A DNA stretch of 34,045 nucleotides. Source: an uncultured Chlorobiaceae bacterium. Lineage in GTDB: Bacteria > Bacteroidota > Chlorobiia > Chlorobiales > Chlorobiaceae. Shown here piece by piece: positions 19,761 to 28,133 of this stretch. Location of the stretch: the NCBI GenBank assembly GCA_903915955.1, contig CAIWUU010000175.1, positions 1 through 34,045 on the forward strand. Direction: 5' to 3'. The position numbers and the translations under genes are program-made. The notes beneath the pieces are model-generated. The model had not been told where the DNA came from, did no database searches, and worked only from the letters and a program-made list of their open reading frames with translations. How positions within the stretch are numbered: position 1 is the stretch's first letter; each line of letters starts with the position of its first letter.

Positions 19761-19789
19761 TTGAGGCATTTACCATTTGACGCTATATT
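19761..19789 (+). promoter_or_regulatory. Candidate sigma-70-type promoter for petC-petB
   Basis: TTGAGG (19761-19766) and TATATT (19784-19789) are separated by 17 bp, in the 164-bp gap between crtC and petC. The predicted start leaves a leader of about 100 nt that contains a run of seven or more G and a run of T. Confidence 0.45.
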
Positions 19790-19900
19790 AAAATCGTTCA
19801 GAAACAGGGGAAGGCACAAACGGTATTATCAATAGGATGGAGGGGGGGGAATATTTTTTTTGATTTCATAAAAATATATCTAAAAAGGAGATCGATTGTA

Positions 19901-20446
19901 ATGGCACAACAAGGAAATTTCAAGAGTCCGTCAAGGATGGGCGCGCTTGGAGACGGTGCTTCTCTCTCTTCAGCAGGTGCTGTCGCTAGCGGCAAACCCC
20001 GTGAAGAGGGCATGGGTGGAATTAACTTTGAACGTCGCAGTTTTCTCGGCAAAATAGTCGGAGGAATAGGTGCAGCGGTGGCCGTTTCAACACTCTACCC
20101 CGTCATCAAATACATTATACCTCCCGCAAGTACCGCAATAAGTGTCAATGAGCTTGTTGTTGGAAAAGCAGCCGAAGTACCAGAGAAGAACGGGAAAATT
20201 TATCAGTTCAACAAAGACAAGGTGATCGTGGTGAACGACAATGGGAAACTTACCGCATGCAGCGCTGTCTGTACCCACCTTGGCTGTCTGGTTCACTGGG
20301 ATAACGCCCTGAATCTTCTTGCATGCCCCTGTCATGGAGCAACATACAAACAGACTGGAGAGATTATTGCCGGTCCACAGCCATTACCCCTGCCAGTGTT
20401 CAAGGTGAAGGTTGTAGGGGAAGATCTCGTTATTACAAAAGCTTAA
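19901..20446 (+). CDS. petC: Rieske iron-sulfur protein of the cytochrome bc complex
   Basis: A 181-residue Rieske protein. The 2Fe-2S ligands lie in 'CTHLGCLVHW' and 'CPCHGATY'. An N-terminal hydrophobic anchor (about residues 50-72) follows 'FERRSFLGKIVGG', a twin-arginine-type signal, so export is probably by Tat with the anchor retained. The first 40 residues form a Gly/Ser/Ala-rich extension longer than in typical Rieske proteins. It transfers electrons from menaquinol to a c-type cytochrome. AAGGAG lies upstream of the ATG. petB follows 36 bp downstream. Confidence 0.96.
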   Translation: MAQQGNFKSPSRMGALGDGASLSSAGAVASGKPREEGMGGINFERRSFLGKIVGGIGAAVAVSTLYPVIKYIIPPASTAISVNELVVGKAAEVPEKNGKIYQFNKDKVIVVNDNGKLTACSAVCTHLGCLVHWDNALNLLACPCHGATYKQTGEIIAGPQPLPLPVFKVKVVGEDLVITKA

Positions 20447-20482
20447 CCGTTAATTATCCGAAAACCAGGGGAGTGTGAAAAA

Positions 20483-21724
20483 ATGGCTGAAAACAATCAG
20501 ACCGCTGTGGCAGGAAAAGTTGCTGCCAAGCCAAAACCTGCTGTTCCGGGCGCTGCCAAGCCAGTTGCCCCAACAACAGCAAAACCTGCTGCCGCATCTC
20601 AAGGGGGTGTCTATAAACCGCCTGTAGAGCGCACAGACTCAAATCCCTACAAGGATTCACGTATCAATGCTCTGAACGAATGGCTCCGTGAGCGCTTTTA
20701 TATGGTGATCCCTATTGTTGATTACCTGAAAAAAAAGGAGGTACCCCAACATCGCCACTCTGTATGGTACTATTTTGGTGGACTGACTCTGTTCTTCTTT
20801 ATCCTGCAGGTGCTTACGGGGTTGCTACTCATGCAGTATTACAAGCCAACTGAAGCTGAAGCATTCGCTTCATTTGTTTTTATTCAGCAGAAAGTACCAT
20901 TTGGATGGCTCATCCGTCAGGTTCACGCATGGTCGGCCAATGCCATGATTCTTATGGCATTCATTCACATGTTCAGCACATTTTTCATGAAGGCTTACCG
21001 TAAGCCACGTGAGCTGATGTGGGTTAGCGGTTTTGTGTTGTTTGTTCTCAGCCTCGGTTTCGGTTTTACCGGATACCTCCTTCCCTGGAATGAACTGGCA
21101 TTCTTTGCCACGCAGGTAGGTACCGAAGTTCCAAAAGTTGCTCCTGGCGGCGCATTCATGGTCAGCATTCTTCGTGGTGGTGAAGAAATTTCAGGCGAAA
21201 CACTGACGAGAATGTTCTCCATGCACGTCGTTTTGCTTCCTGGTATTCTGATGATTACTCTGGCAGCTCACCTTATGCTTGTGCAGATTCTGGGCACTTC
21301 AGCCCCTATTGGCTATAAAGAGTCGGGTAGAATCACTGGGTATGAAAAGTTTTTCCCGGACTTTCTTGCTAAAGATGCGATCGGCTGGTTGATCGGTTTT
21401 GCACTGCTGATCTATCTCTCCATAGTATTTCCATGGGAAATAGGCGTCAAGGCCAATGCGCTTGCACCTGCTCCGATTGGCATTAAGCCTGAATGGTATT
21501 TCTGGGGCCAGTTCCTGCTGCTTAAAGATTTCAGCTTCCCGGGTGGAGAACTTCTCGCAATTTTGCTCTTTACCTCTGCCGCAGTTGTCTGGGCTCTTGT
21601 GCCATTCATTGACAAGAAAGCATCACGAGAGGTAAGAAGTCCGTACTTCACAATGTTTGGTCTCTTTCTCTGCATTGCCTTTTTGGTGTATACATTCAGA
21701 GTATTTCTTATGTATGGCTTTTAA
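20483..21724 (+). CDS. petB: Cytochrome b of the Rieske/cytb complex
   Basis: A 413-residue quinol-oxidising cytochrome b, with eight or so membrane helices. The heme ligand pairs are '[15 protein letters not shown]' (13 residues between the two His) and '[16 protein letters not shown]' (14 residues between). The 14 spacing in the second pair is of the b6 type, although the b6 and subunit IV parts are fused in one chain as in bc1 cytochrome b. '[11 protein letters not shown]' is the Qo-site PEWY motif. The N-terminus has a roughly 60-residue Ala/Pro/Lys-rich extension before the first amphipathic helix. A GGGGAG element precedes the ATG. It ends at a strong terminator, and no cytochrome c gene follows. 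Confidence 0.96.
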   Translation: MAENNQTAVAGKVAAKPKPAVPGAAKPVAPTTAKPAAASQGGVYKPPVERTDSNPYKDSRINALNEWLRERFYMVIPIVDYLKKKEVPQHRHSVWYYFGGLTLFFFILQVLTGLLLMQYYKPTEAEAFASFVFIQQKVPFGWLIRQVHAWSANAMILMAFIHMFSTFFMKAYRKPRELMWVSGFVLFVLSLGFGFTGYLLPWNELAFFATQVGTEVPKVAPGGAFMVSILRGGEEISGETLTRMFSMHVVLLPGILMITLAAHLMLVQILGTSAPIGYKESGRITGYEKFFPDFLAKDAIGWLIGFALLIYLSIVFPWEIGVKANALAPAPIGIKPEWYFWGQFLLLKDFSFPGGELLAILLFTSAAVVWALVPFIDKKASREVRSPYFTMFGLFLCIAFLVYTFRVFLMYGF

Positions 21725-21740
21725 AGAGAGCAGCAATACC

Positions 21741-21774
21741 ATGAAAAAAGCCCGGTCTCACCGGGCTTTTTTCA
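21741..21774. terminator. Bidirectional terminator (petB / ispE)
   Basis: AAAAAAGCCCGG (21744-21755) pairs with CCGGGCTTTTTT (21761-21772) across a TCTCA loop. A- and T-runs on both sides serve both convergent genes. Confidence 0.93.
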
Positions 21775-21796
21775 TTTATAATCATAACGAAAACGG

Positions 21797-22660
21797 TCAC
21801 TGTTCCATTGAAAAACCGGGAGGTGTAAGGCTCATCCTGTATGTTTCAGGGAGACGTTTCATGGCAGCAACCGCCTCAAGCTCATTGTCGAAAAGCCCGA
21901 AAACCGCAGAACCACTACCCGAAAGAGAAGCAAAAACACTTCCCGCTTCAAGCAAGAGTGATTTGACACAACGGACCGACGCAAAATGATCGAACACCGC
22001 AGGTTCAAAATCATTTTCAAACACTGAAAATCTATCCCTCTTTCCAAAAAGACAAAGTTCAGAAACAGACAGTTTCAAATCAGGAAGTTCACGATCAAAG
22101 CGCGGATAGAAATTCTTGTATGCCCATACCGTTGGAATGTGCTCTTCTGGAAAAACTGTTAGTATGTGATAAGGAATGGTAAGACCAAGATCTTCAAGCT
22201 CATCACCTATACCACGAGCATAAGCAAGAGCCTTCATAGCAAGAAAATAGGGTACATCGGCACCGAGTTCCACAGCAAGTCTATGCAGCTCAACAGAAGA
22301 TGCGTTAACCCGCCAAAGCTCATTGAGCACCCTGAGCACGGTGGCAGCATCGCTGCTTCCACCTCCAAGCCCTGCCCCGAAAGGCACCTCTTTATGCAGC
22401 TTCATGGCAACACCTTTCTGAAGCCCGGCAAACCGCTGAAGAGATTTTGCCGCCTTGATACAAAGATTGTTATCATCAACCGGAAGATCTCCATTGGTAC
22501 AACTCATGGAAATCAGCTCTGATTCCGTGAATTCAAGAGTATCATACCAGTTAATTGGTGCAAAGATGGTCTCAAGGGTATGATAGCCGTCGGCACGTTT
22601 ACCGGTTATCAACAAACCCAGATTAATTTTTGCAAAGGCTTTAACTGAGAAAGGAAGCAT
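21797..22660 (-). CDS. ispE: 4-diphosphocytidyl-2-C-methyl-D-erythritol kinase
   Basis: A 287-residue GHMP kinase of the MEP pathway that phosphorylates CDP-ME. 'AFAKINLGLLITGKRADGYH' is the N-terminal substrate motif with the catalytic Lys. 'PFGAGLGGGSSDAA' is the ATP-binding GHMP motif and 'ASLSGSGSAVFGLF' the C-terminal motif. The ORF track uses TTG 22669; the ATG at 22660 gives MLPFSVKAFAKINLGL, so I use it, without a strong Shine-Dalgarno for either. It stands alone, convergent with petB. Confidence 0.94.
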   Translation of the reverse strand: MLPFSVKAFAKINLGLLITGKRADGYHTLETIFAPINWYDTLEFTESELISMSCTNGDLPVDDNNLCIKAAKSLQRFAGLQKGVAMKLHKEVPFGAGLGGGSSDAATVLRVLNELWRVNASSVELHRLAVELGADVPYFLAMKALAYARGIGDELEDLGLTIPYHILTVFPEEHIPTVWAYKNFYPRFDRELPDLKLSVSELCLFGKRDRFSVFENDFEPAVFDHFASVRCVKSLLLEAGSVFASLSGSGSAVFGLFDNELEAVAAMKRLPETYRMSLTPPGFSMEQ

Positions 22661-22752
22661 GGCATACAATTGAATTTTATATGAAAAAAATTGGCATATT
22701 CACCAAGAGACAACTCTTTGGGAAACAGTGAACAAGAATAAACCGCAGACCA

Positions 22753-23466
22753 ATGCTTTCTGACAAAACGAAATCAATTCTTCGCAAAAGCCCTGCGACA
22801 TTATTCGTTGCGCTCTCTGTTGCCCTCTTCTTCCCGCCCGTCCTGCACTCCACCGGAGAGCCCTCTTATGCTGAGGAGATACGGCGATGTGTCGCTGAAG
22901 ATAAGGTTTATTTGCTACAAAATATCAGGCAAAAAGTGATCCTTCCTGCTGAAAAACTGGTTATTGATGCCCTTCTTTCTGAAGATGGCCCGCAAGCTGT
23001 CACGCTCTACCAGAAACAGTTGACACAATATCCTGACCCTGTGCTGGATCAAATCAGCACCTCTCGTATAGCCGCCTATAGCCTTGCTAAAGAGAGCGTT
23101 ATGCCGCTTCCCAAGGTGACGGTTCCTGAACCTTTACCCAAACCGCACACGGCCCAGCCAATACAGAGCTCTTCAAAGCCACCAGCCGCAATAAGCAAAG
23201 AAAAACCAAAACAGGAGACGAGAGCATCTACCCCTCTAACACCTGAACCGGCTAAAAAACCTTTCGCATTACAATGCGGAAGCTTTAAACGCAGAGAAAA
23301 TGCAGAAGCGTTTGCAAAAAAAATCTCTCTGCAAACTCCAGCAAGTGTCATCCAGCAAGGCGATTTTTACAAAGTAGTACTGAAATCTCATTATCTCTCC
23401 AACGAGGAGGCTGAGGGTGCTGCAAAAAAACTGCCGTTTGAAACCGTCGTTGTTAATGGCTTGTAA
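22753..23466 (+). CDS. Secreted SPOR-domain protein
   Basis: A 237-residue protein with an N-terminal signal sequence (about residues 15-38, 'ATLFVALSVALFFPPVLHS'). A helical region follows, then a Pro/Lys/Ala-rich linker (about residues 115-170) and a C-terminal SPOR domain from about residue 170 ('FALQCGSFKRRENAEAFAKKI' to 'FETVVVNGL'). SPOR domains bind denuded septal peptidoglycan, so a cell-envelope or division role is likely. I cannot assign it to DamX, FtsN or RlpA. The sigma-54 activator gene starts 36 bp downstream, suggesting co-transcription. Confidence 0.85.
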   Translation: MLSDKTKSILRKSPATLFVALSVALFFPPVLHSTGEPSYAEEIRRCVAEDKVYLLQNIRQKVILPAEKLVIDALLSEDGPQAVTLYQKQLTQYPDPVLDQISTSRIAAYSLAKESVMPLPKVTVPEPLPKPHTAQPIQSSSKPPAAISKEKPKQETRASTPLTPEPAKKPFALQCGSFKRRENAEAFAKKISLQTPASVIQQGDFYKVVLKSHYLSNEEAEGAAKKLPFETVVVNGL

Positions 23467-23502
23467 CTTCACGAAACATTGAATCGAAGCCAAAACCCAC
23501 TG

Positions 23503-24636
23503 ATGAAACGAGAGACCGCCATTATCGGACAATCAGCACTGATCTCCCAGCTCAAGCAACTTGCACTCCAGGTGGCAGAGACGGATATTACTGTGTTGAT
23601 CATCGGAGAGACAGGGTCAGGCAAAGAGGTGCTGGCGCGGTTCATCCATGCCAACAGCCTGCGTGCCGATAAAAGCTTCATTCCCGTCAATTGCGGTGCA
23701 ATTCCTGCAGGTATTCTGGAATCTGAGCTGTTCGGCCATGAAAAAGGGGCCTTTACCGGGGCAGTACAAAGCAGAAAAGGGTACTTTGAGAGCGCCGACA
23801 GAGGGACAATTTTTCTGGATGAGATAGGAGAAATGCCCCTGGAGACCCAGATAAAATTTCTCAGAGTCATTGAATCCGGCGAGTTTCAACGAGTTGGTTC
23901 ATCAGAGACCATCTACTCAGATGCACGCATCATTGCCGCAACAAACAAAAATATGTACCAGGCGGTAGCAGAAAAAAACTTCAGGGAAGATTTATTCTAC
24001 CGTCTGCGCAGTGTAGAACTCCAGATCCCTCCGCTCAGGGAACGAGGCCGCGACATACTCCTGCTGGCCGAAAACTTTGTGCATGAGTTTGAACTGAAAC
24101 ACAAAATAGTCTTTGAAGGATTCAGCCCGGATGGAGCGGAAATGCTGATTCGTTACCCTTGGCCGGGCAATGTCCGAGAGCTCAGAAATCTTATAGAGTC
24201 GCTCCTTGTGCTTGAAAAAGGAAGATACATCACCCCGGAACTTCTTGAAAAACATCTGGTTCAAAAAAACAGGTATAAAAGCCTGGTGCATGACCCCGTG
24301 AGATCGGAAAAAAACGAACTTCAGGTTATATACAGCAACATTATTCAACTCCGCCAGGAGGTCAGCGAAATTCGTCAGCTTCTGCAGCATCTTGTGCAGC
24401 CAAGAACAATCACGCCACTATTACTTCCTACGGTTCCAGCAGAACATCCACAAGGCTATTCAGCTCTGATACCTTCACCAGAAAACCCTGCACCACTACT
24501 CTCGCTGGACGAATTAGAAAAAAAGTCCATTGCAGAGGCACTTGAACGATGCAATGGCAACAAACGAAAAACAGCTCTTGCACTGGGTATTACCGAACGA
24601 ACCCTCCACAGAAAAATCAAGGCGTACGGCCTGTAG
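23503..24636 (+). CDS. Sigma-54-dependent transcriptional activator without sensor domain
   Basis: A 377-residue bacterial enhancer-binding protein. The AAA+ domain starts almost at the N-terminus: Walker A 'IIGETGSGKEVLARFIH', the sigma-54 loop 'GHEKGAFTGAVQSRKG', Walker B 'TIFLDEIGEMP' and 'YPWPGNVRELRN'. The C-terminus has a Fis-type helix-turn-helix ('EALERCNGNKRKTALALGITERTLHRKIKAYGL'-type segment). No receiver, GAF or PAS domain precedes the AAA+ domain, as in PspF-type activators. A region of about 80 residues between the AAA+ and the Fis domains includes a predicted coiled coil ('YSNIIQLRQEVSEIRQLLQ'). The ATG at 23503 is preferred over the TTG at 23479. The target genes are unknown. 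Confidence 0.92.
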   Translation: MKRETAIIGQSALISQLKQLALQVAETDITVLIIGETGSGKEVLARFIHANSLRADKSFIPVNCGAIPAGILESELFGHEKGAFTGAVQSRKGYFESADRGTIFLDEIGEMPLETQIKFLRVIESGEFQRVGSSETIYSDARIIAATNKNMYQAVAEKNFREDLFYRLRSVELQIPPLRERGRDILLLAENFVHEFELKHKIVFEGFSPDGAEMLIRYPWPGNVRELRNLIESLLVLEKGRYITPELLEKHLVQKNRYKSLVHDPVRSEKNELQVIYSNIIQLRQEVSEIRQLLQHLVQPRTITPLLLPTVPAEHPQGYSALIPSPENPAPLLSLDELEKKSIAEALERCNGNKRKTALALGITERTLHRKIKAYGL

Positions 24637-24666
24637 TAGATCAACAGGTGGTATAAAAACAACAAA

Positions 24667-26235
24667 TTACGCAGCCTTTACCCCTTTTCTCAAAAAAGCA
24701 ACGGACAACAACAACGCTGAAATTACAACAGCAACTTTCGGCAAAAGATCAGGATTGCTGGTGTAAAACGTAAGGGTACTCTCCAAAGGCACTTCAGCCG
24801 TTAGCGTCTGCTCCTCCCACCAGGGAATTTCAGCGATGGTACGTCCAAATTTATCAAGGACAACCGTAAGACCAGTATTAGCACACCGCGCCATTGCCCG
24901 ACGGTTTTCAATACAACGCAACCGACCAATCGCAAGATGCTGATAAGGGCCATAAGAGGTTGCATACCAGCCATCATTGGTCACAAGAGTGAGAAGCCGA
25001 GCCCCTTTACGAACAAACTCTGAAACCAAAGCAGGAAATATTGATTCGTAACAGATAACATTAGCAATAACGATCTCTCCACGTGCTGAAGAGAGCTTCA
25101 TGATCGCAGCATCGCCACCCTTTCCCCATCCCTTGATACCAGACAGTGAAAACGTTGCATTTCCAAGCCAAGGGAAATAATCAACATAAGGCACCCTTTC
25201 CGCAAAAGGCACAAGATGAATCTTGTGATAAATCTGGGGATGCTCATTACCCGGCTCAAGCAACATTGATGCATTGTAAGCCTCACCAGAGAGGCTCCCC
25301 TTGTGCACGACGTCGACGAACCCGGTCAAGAGAGCCGCATGCCACCGTCGCAATGATCCCCGCAGAAATTGCAAATCAGAAACATAGTCCGAATCAAGAA
25401 TGGAGAATGGAATCGCCGTTTCAGGCCAGATGAGCAGATCTGGGCGATTATGAAGAACAGCACTGTCGGTCATACGGTAATATCGCTCCATAATGTCAAC
25501 GCTGTTATTCGACACCCACTTCCCATGAGGATCAATATTGGGTTGCACAAGCGTCACCCTGAGTTGACCTTCAGTCCTGGAGAGCGCGCCATCACGATAC
25601 AGGAGCAACGAAGAGTAGAGCAGAGGGAGAAGCACCATCAAGAACATGAAGAAAACAGAGCGAAGCACCTCCTTCCTGCTGCCAATCAAAACCAATGCCG
25701 CCAGCACATTGAACCATACCAGCCAGAAACTTATTCCCCATACACCGGTAATATCTGCATACTGAATCATGAGATTCAGATTAGCCTGGGAGTTCCCGAA
25801 AGTAAGCCAGCCCAACGACAGCTCCTGCTGCATATAAAGCCATTCCAAGGCAATCCAGAGAAATGGGAGAGAAAAAAGCGCAAAACGATAGCCCGCCTTT
25901 TTTTTGACTGCATAAAAGGCAAAGAGAGGTACCGTCATGAAACATGTCTGCGCCAGAATAGTGAGTATGCCACCCGGCAAGGTTGCAAGACTGACCCACC
26001 AGAGACTGATCAGACAAAAAAAGAGCATTGTCACAAAGGCACGCCGAAACAGTTCACTGGCCTTCTCTACCGTGCGAAGGGAGATGAGCAGTGGCACAAG
26101 CGCAACCCATGCAAGAAGTTCGAGATGGATAAATGGATAGGAAGGAAAAGATACGCCAAGCAGTACGCCGCTCAACAGAGAGGGTGCATAACGGGAATGA
26201 CTCCACTGGTTCATTGTCAGGAGTAAATGGGTCAT
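24667..26235 (-). CDS. lnt: Apolipoprotein N-acyltransferase
   Basis: A 522-residue integral membrane enzyme that adds the third acyl chain to lipoproteins. The N-terminal half has about six membrane helices. The nitrilase-like domain carries the catalytic Glu in 'LLIWPETAIPF', a Lys in 'KIHLVPFAERVPY' and the nucleophile Cys in 'VICYESIFP'. A last helix lies at the C-terminus. The length is normal. Convergent with the sigma-54 activator gene; divergent from fmoA over 244 bp. Confidence 0.93.
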   Translation of the reverse strand: MTHLLLTMNQWSHSRYAPSLLSGVLLGVSFPSYPFIHLELLAWVALVPLLISLRTVEKASELFRRAFVTMLFFCLISLWWVSLATLPGGILTILAQTCFMTVPLFAFYAVKKKAGYRFALFSLPFLWIALEWLYMQQELSLGWLTFGNSQANLNLMIQYADITGVWGISFWLVWFNVLAALVLIGSRKEVLRSVFFMFLMVLLPLLYSSLLLYRDGALSRTEGQLRVTLVQPNIDPHGKWVSNNSVDIMERYYRMTDSAVLHNRPDLLIWPETAIPFSILDSDYVSDLQFLRGSLRRWHAALLTGFVDVVHKGSLSGEAYNASMLLEPGNEHPQIYHKIHLVPFAERVPYVDYFPWLGNATFSLSGIKGWGKGGDAAIMKLSSARGEIVIANVICYESIFPALVSEFVRKGARLLTLVTNDGWYATSYGPYQHLAIGRLRCIENRRAMARCANTGLTVVLDKFGRTIAEIPWWEEQTLTAEVPLESTLTFYTSNPDLLPKVAVVISALLLSVAFLRKGVKAA

Positions 26236-26479
26236 AAAACGATCAAAAAGTTATCAGCAGGAGGGGGGAAAATAAAAAAATCGCCGGGAAAGATAGAAAT
26301 CGCTGAAAGTAAACGATATTTCGTGCTCACAGATAATTGCTCCAGAGATATTTTACTTTATTTATTGATTTTTATTCTTTAAATTTGTTCCAACATGTTA
26401 CTTAAAAGGAATCATTTTCGATGAATTTTTTTCCTGAAAATATCCAATTTCAACGCCATTAGAAAAAGGAGAACTAATT

Positions 26480-27580
26480 ATGGCTCTTTTCGGAACTAAA
26501 GACACCACAACCGCACACTCAGACTATGAGATTGTGCTTGAGGGAGGTTCGAGCTCGTGGGGCAAGGTAAAATGCAGGGCCAAAGTTAACGTACCTCCTG
26601 CTCTGCCTCTGTTACCCGCTGACTGTAACATCAAGATCAATGTGAAACCTCTTGACCCGGCAAAGGGGTTCGTCAGGTTTTCGGCTGTCATTGAATCTAT
26701 TGTAGACAGCACAAAAAGTAAGTTGGTTGTTGAGGCTGATATTGCCAATGAAACCAAAGAGAGAAGAATTTGTGTCGGCGACGGTTCTGTAACCGTAGGT
26801 GATTTCTCTCACACATTCTCTTTTGAAGGCTCCGTTGTCAACCTCTTCTACTACCGCTCAGACGCAGTCAAAAGAAATGTTCCGAACCCGATCTATATGC
26901 AGGGTCGCCAGTTCCATGACATTATCATGAAGGTTCCACTTGACAATAATGATGTTATTGACACTTGGGAGAACACACTTCGCGCAATGCAGTCAACGGG
27001 TTCATTCAATGACTGGATTCGCGAATTATGGTTTATCGGACCTGCTTTTACCGCACTGAACGAAGGCGGGCAAAGAATTTCGAAAATTGAAGTTAACAGT
27101 ATCGGCACCCAAAGCGGAGAAAAAGGACCAGTCGGTGTCACCAGATGGCGCTTCTCCCATGGCGGATCCGGTATTGTTGATTCTATCGCACGCTGGGCAG
27201 AACTCTTCCCTGCAGACAAGCTGACCAGACCTGCGTCAGTTGAAGCTGCCTTCCGTTCCGACTCACAGGGTATTGAAGTCAAAGTTGATGGTGAATTCCC
27301 AGGCGTATCAGTCGATGCTGGCGGTGGACTCCGCAGAATCCTGAACCATCCCCTTATCCCTCTTGTACACCACGGTATGGTGGGAAAACTGAACGACTTT
27401 ACTGTAGATTCGCAGTTGAGGATTGTTGTGCCAAAGGGCTACAAAGTTCGTTATGCAGCACCTCAGTTCCGCTCACAAAACCTTGAAGAGTATCGCTGGA
27501 GCGGTGGCGCTTATGGCCGCTGGGTCGAGCACGTATGCAAGGGCGGTACCGGACAATTTGAAGTGTTGTACGCTCAGTAA
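26480..27580 (+). CDS. fmoA: Bacteriochlorophyll a (Fenna-Matthews-Olson) protein
   Basis: A 366-residue soluble antenna protein found in green sulfur bacteria and a few relatives. It is a trimer binding bacteriochlorophyll a and linking the chlorosome baseplate to the reaction centre. The start 'MALFGTKDTTTAHSDYEIVLEGGSSSWG' is the well-known FmoA N-terminus. 'NPIYMQGRQFHDIIMKVPLD', 'WIRELWFIGPAFTALNEGGQ' and 'WRFSHGGSGIVDSI' are typical segments, including His residues that ligate pigments. AAGGAG (26466-26471) lies 8 nt before the ATG, a strong site fitting an abundant protein. The 244-bp upstream region is AT-rich; I do not see a confident promoter in it. A strong terminator follows. Confidence 0.98.
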   Translation: MALFGTKDTTTAHSDYEIVLEGGSSSWGKVKCRAKVNVPPALPLLPADCNIKINVKPLDPAKGFVRFSAVIESIVDSTKSKLVVEADIANETKERRICVGDGSVTVGDFSHTFSFEGSVVNLFYYRSDAVKRNVPNPIYMQGRQFHDIIMKVPLDNNDVIDTWENTLRAMQSTGSFNDWIRELWFIGPAFTALNEGGQRISKIEVNSIGTQSGEKGPVGVTRWRFSHGGSGIVDSIARWAELFPADKLTRPASVEAAFRSDSQGIEVKVDGEFPGVSVDAGGGLRRILNHPLIPLVHHGMVGKLNDFTVDSQLRIVVPKGYKVRYAAPQFRSQNLEEYRWSGGAYGRWVEHVCKGGTGQFEVLYAQ

Positions 27581-27602
27581 GCAAGCAACAGATTTATTTC
27601 AA

Positions 27603-27635
27603 CAAAAAACCGGTAAAAGCCGGTTTTTTGTTTTT
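27603..27635. terminator. Bidirectional terminator (fmoA / MerR-type gene)
   Basis: AAAAAACCGG (27604-27613) pairs with CCGGTTTTTT (27620-27629) across a 6-nt loop, followed by a further T-rich tail on plus. The A-run gives a U-tail on minus. Confidence 0.92.
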
Positions 27636-27652
27636 GTCCCTTTAAAACTTTT

Positions 27653-28054
27653 TTACCCAAGCAACTGGAGAATATCCTCAATCTCCACCTTTATCTCCTT
27701 CAAAAGCAATGTACGGCGTTCATCAACCGCACTTTGACGACCCTTCTCATGACCAATCTGCTTCTGTAGCTTTAGAATCTCCGCAGTTTTATGATCATCT
27801 TCACTATTGCGGGGCTTGCCTTTGACAATTTCACTCGCCTTGCCAAGTTTATACCCTTTCTCATAGACCAGATCCTTGATATTGAGCACCATGGCAATAT
27901 CGCGGTTCGTGTACCGCCTGTTCCCCCGCGTGTCCCTCGCCGGTGTGAGCTCATTAAAAAAACCCTCCCAGTACCGGAGCAGGTACGCAGGTATCCCGGC
28001 AATTTTAGTCACCTCACTGATCGAGTAATAACTCTTCGTGGAATCAAATGCCAT
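27653..28054 (-). CDS. MerR-family transcriptional regulator
   Basis: A 133-residue protein with an N-terminal MerR winged helix: 'YYSISEVTKIAGIPAYLLRYWE', then 'NRRYTNRDIAMVLNIKDLVYEKGYKLGKA'. The C-terminal part is charged and probably forms the dimerisation coiled coil ('AEILKLQKQIGHEKGRQ'). No Cys or other metal-binding residues are visible, so it is not a metal sensor of the MerR/ZntR type. The target is unknown. It is convergent with fmoA, with only the terminator between them. Confidence 0.9.
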   Translation of the reverse strand: MAFDSTKSYYSISEVTKIAGIPAYLLRYWEGFFNELTPARDTRGNRRYTNRDIAMVLNIKDLVYEKGYKLGKASEIVKGKPRNSEDDHKTAEILKLQKQIGHEKGRQSAVDERRTLLLKEIKVEIEDILQLLG

Positions 28055-28133
28055 AACAGTGTTGCCAGTATGAAATTTTGTTTTCCCTATTCTTATGATA
28101 CATTACTACCGTCACTTCAAAAACTTATGACGG

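Noticed and set aside
25369-26226. Plus-strand ORF of 285 residues
   Set aside because: Antisense shadow of lnt, whose catalytic motifs are clear; Gln/His/Arg-rich content is typical of a reverse-frame artefact.
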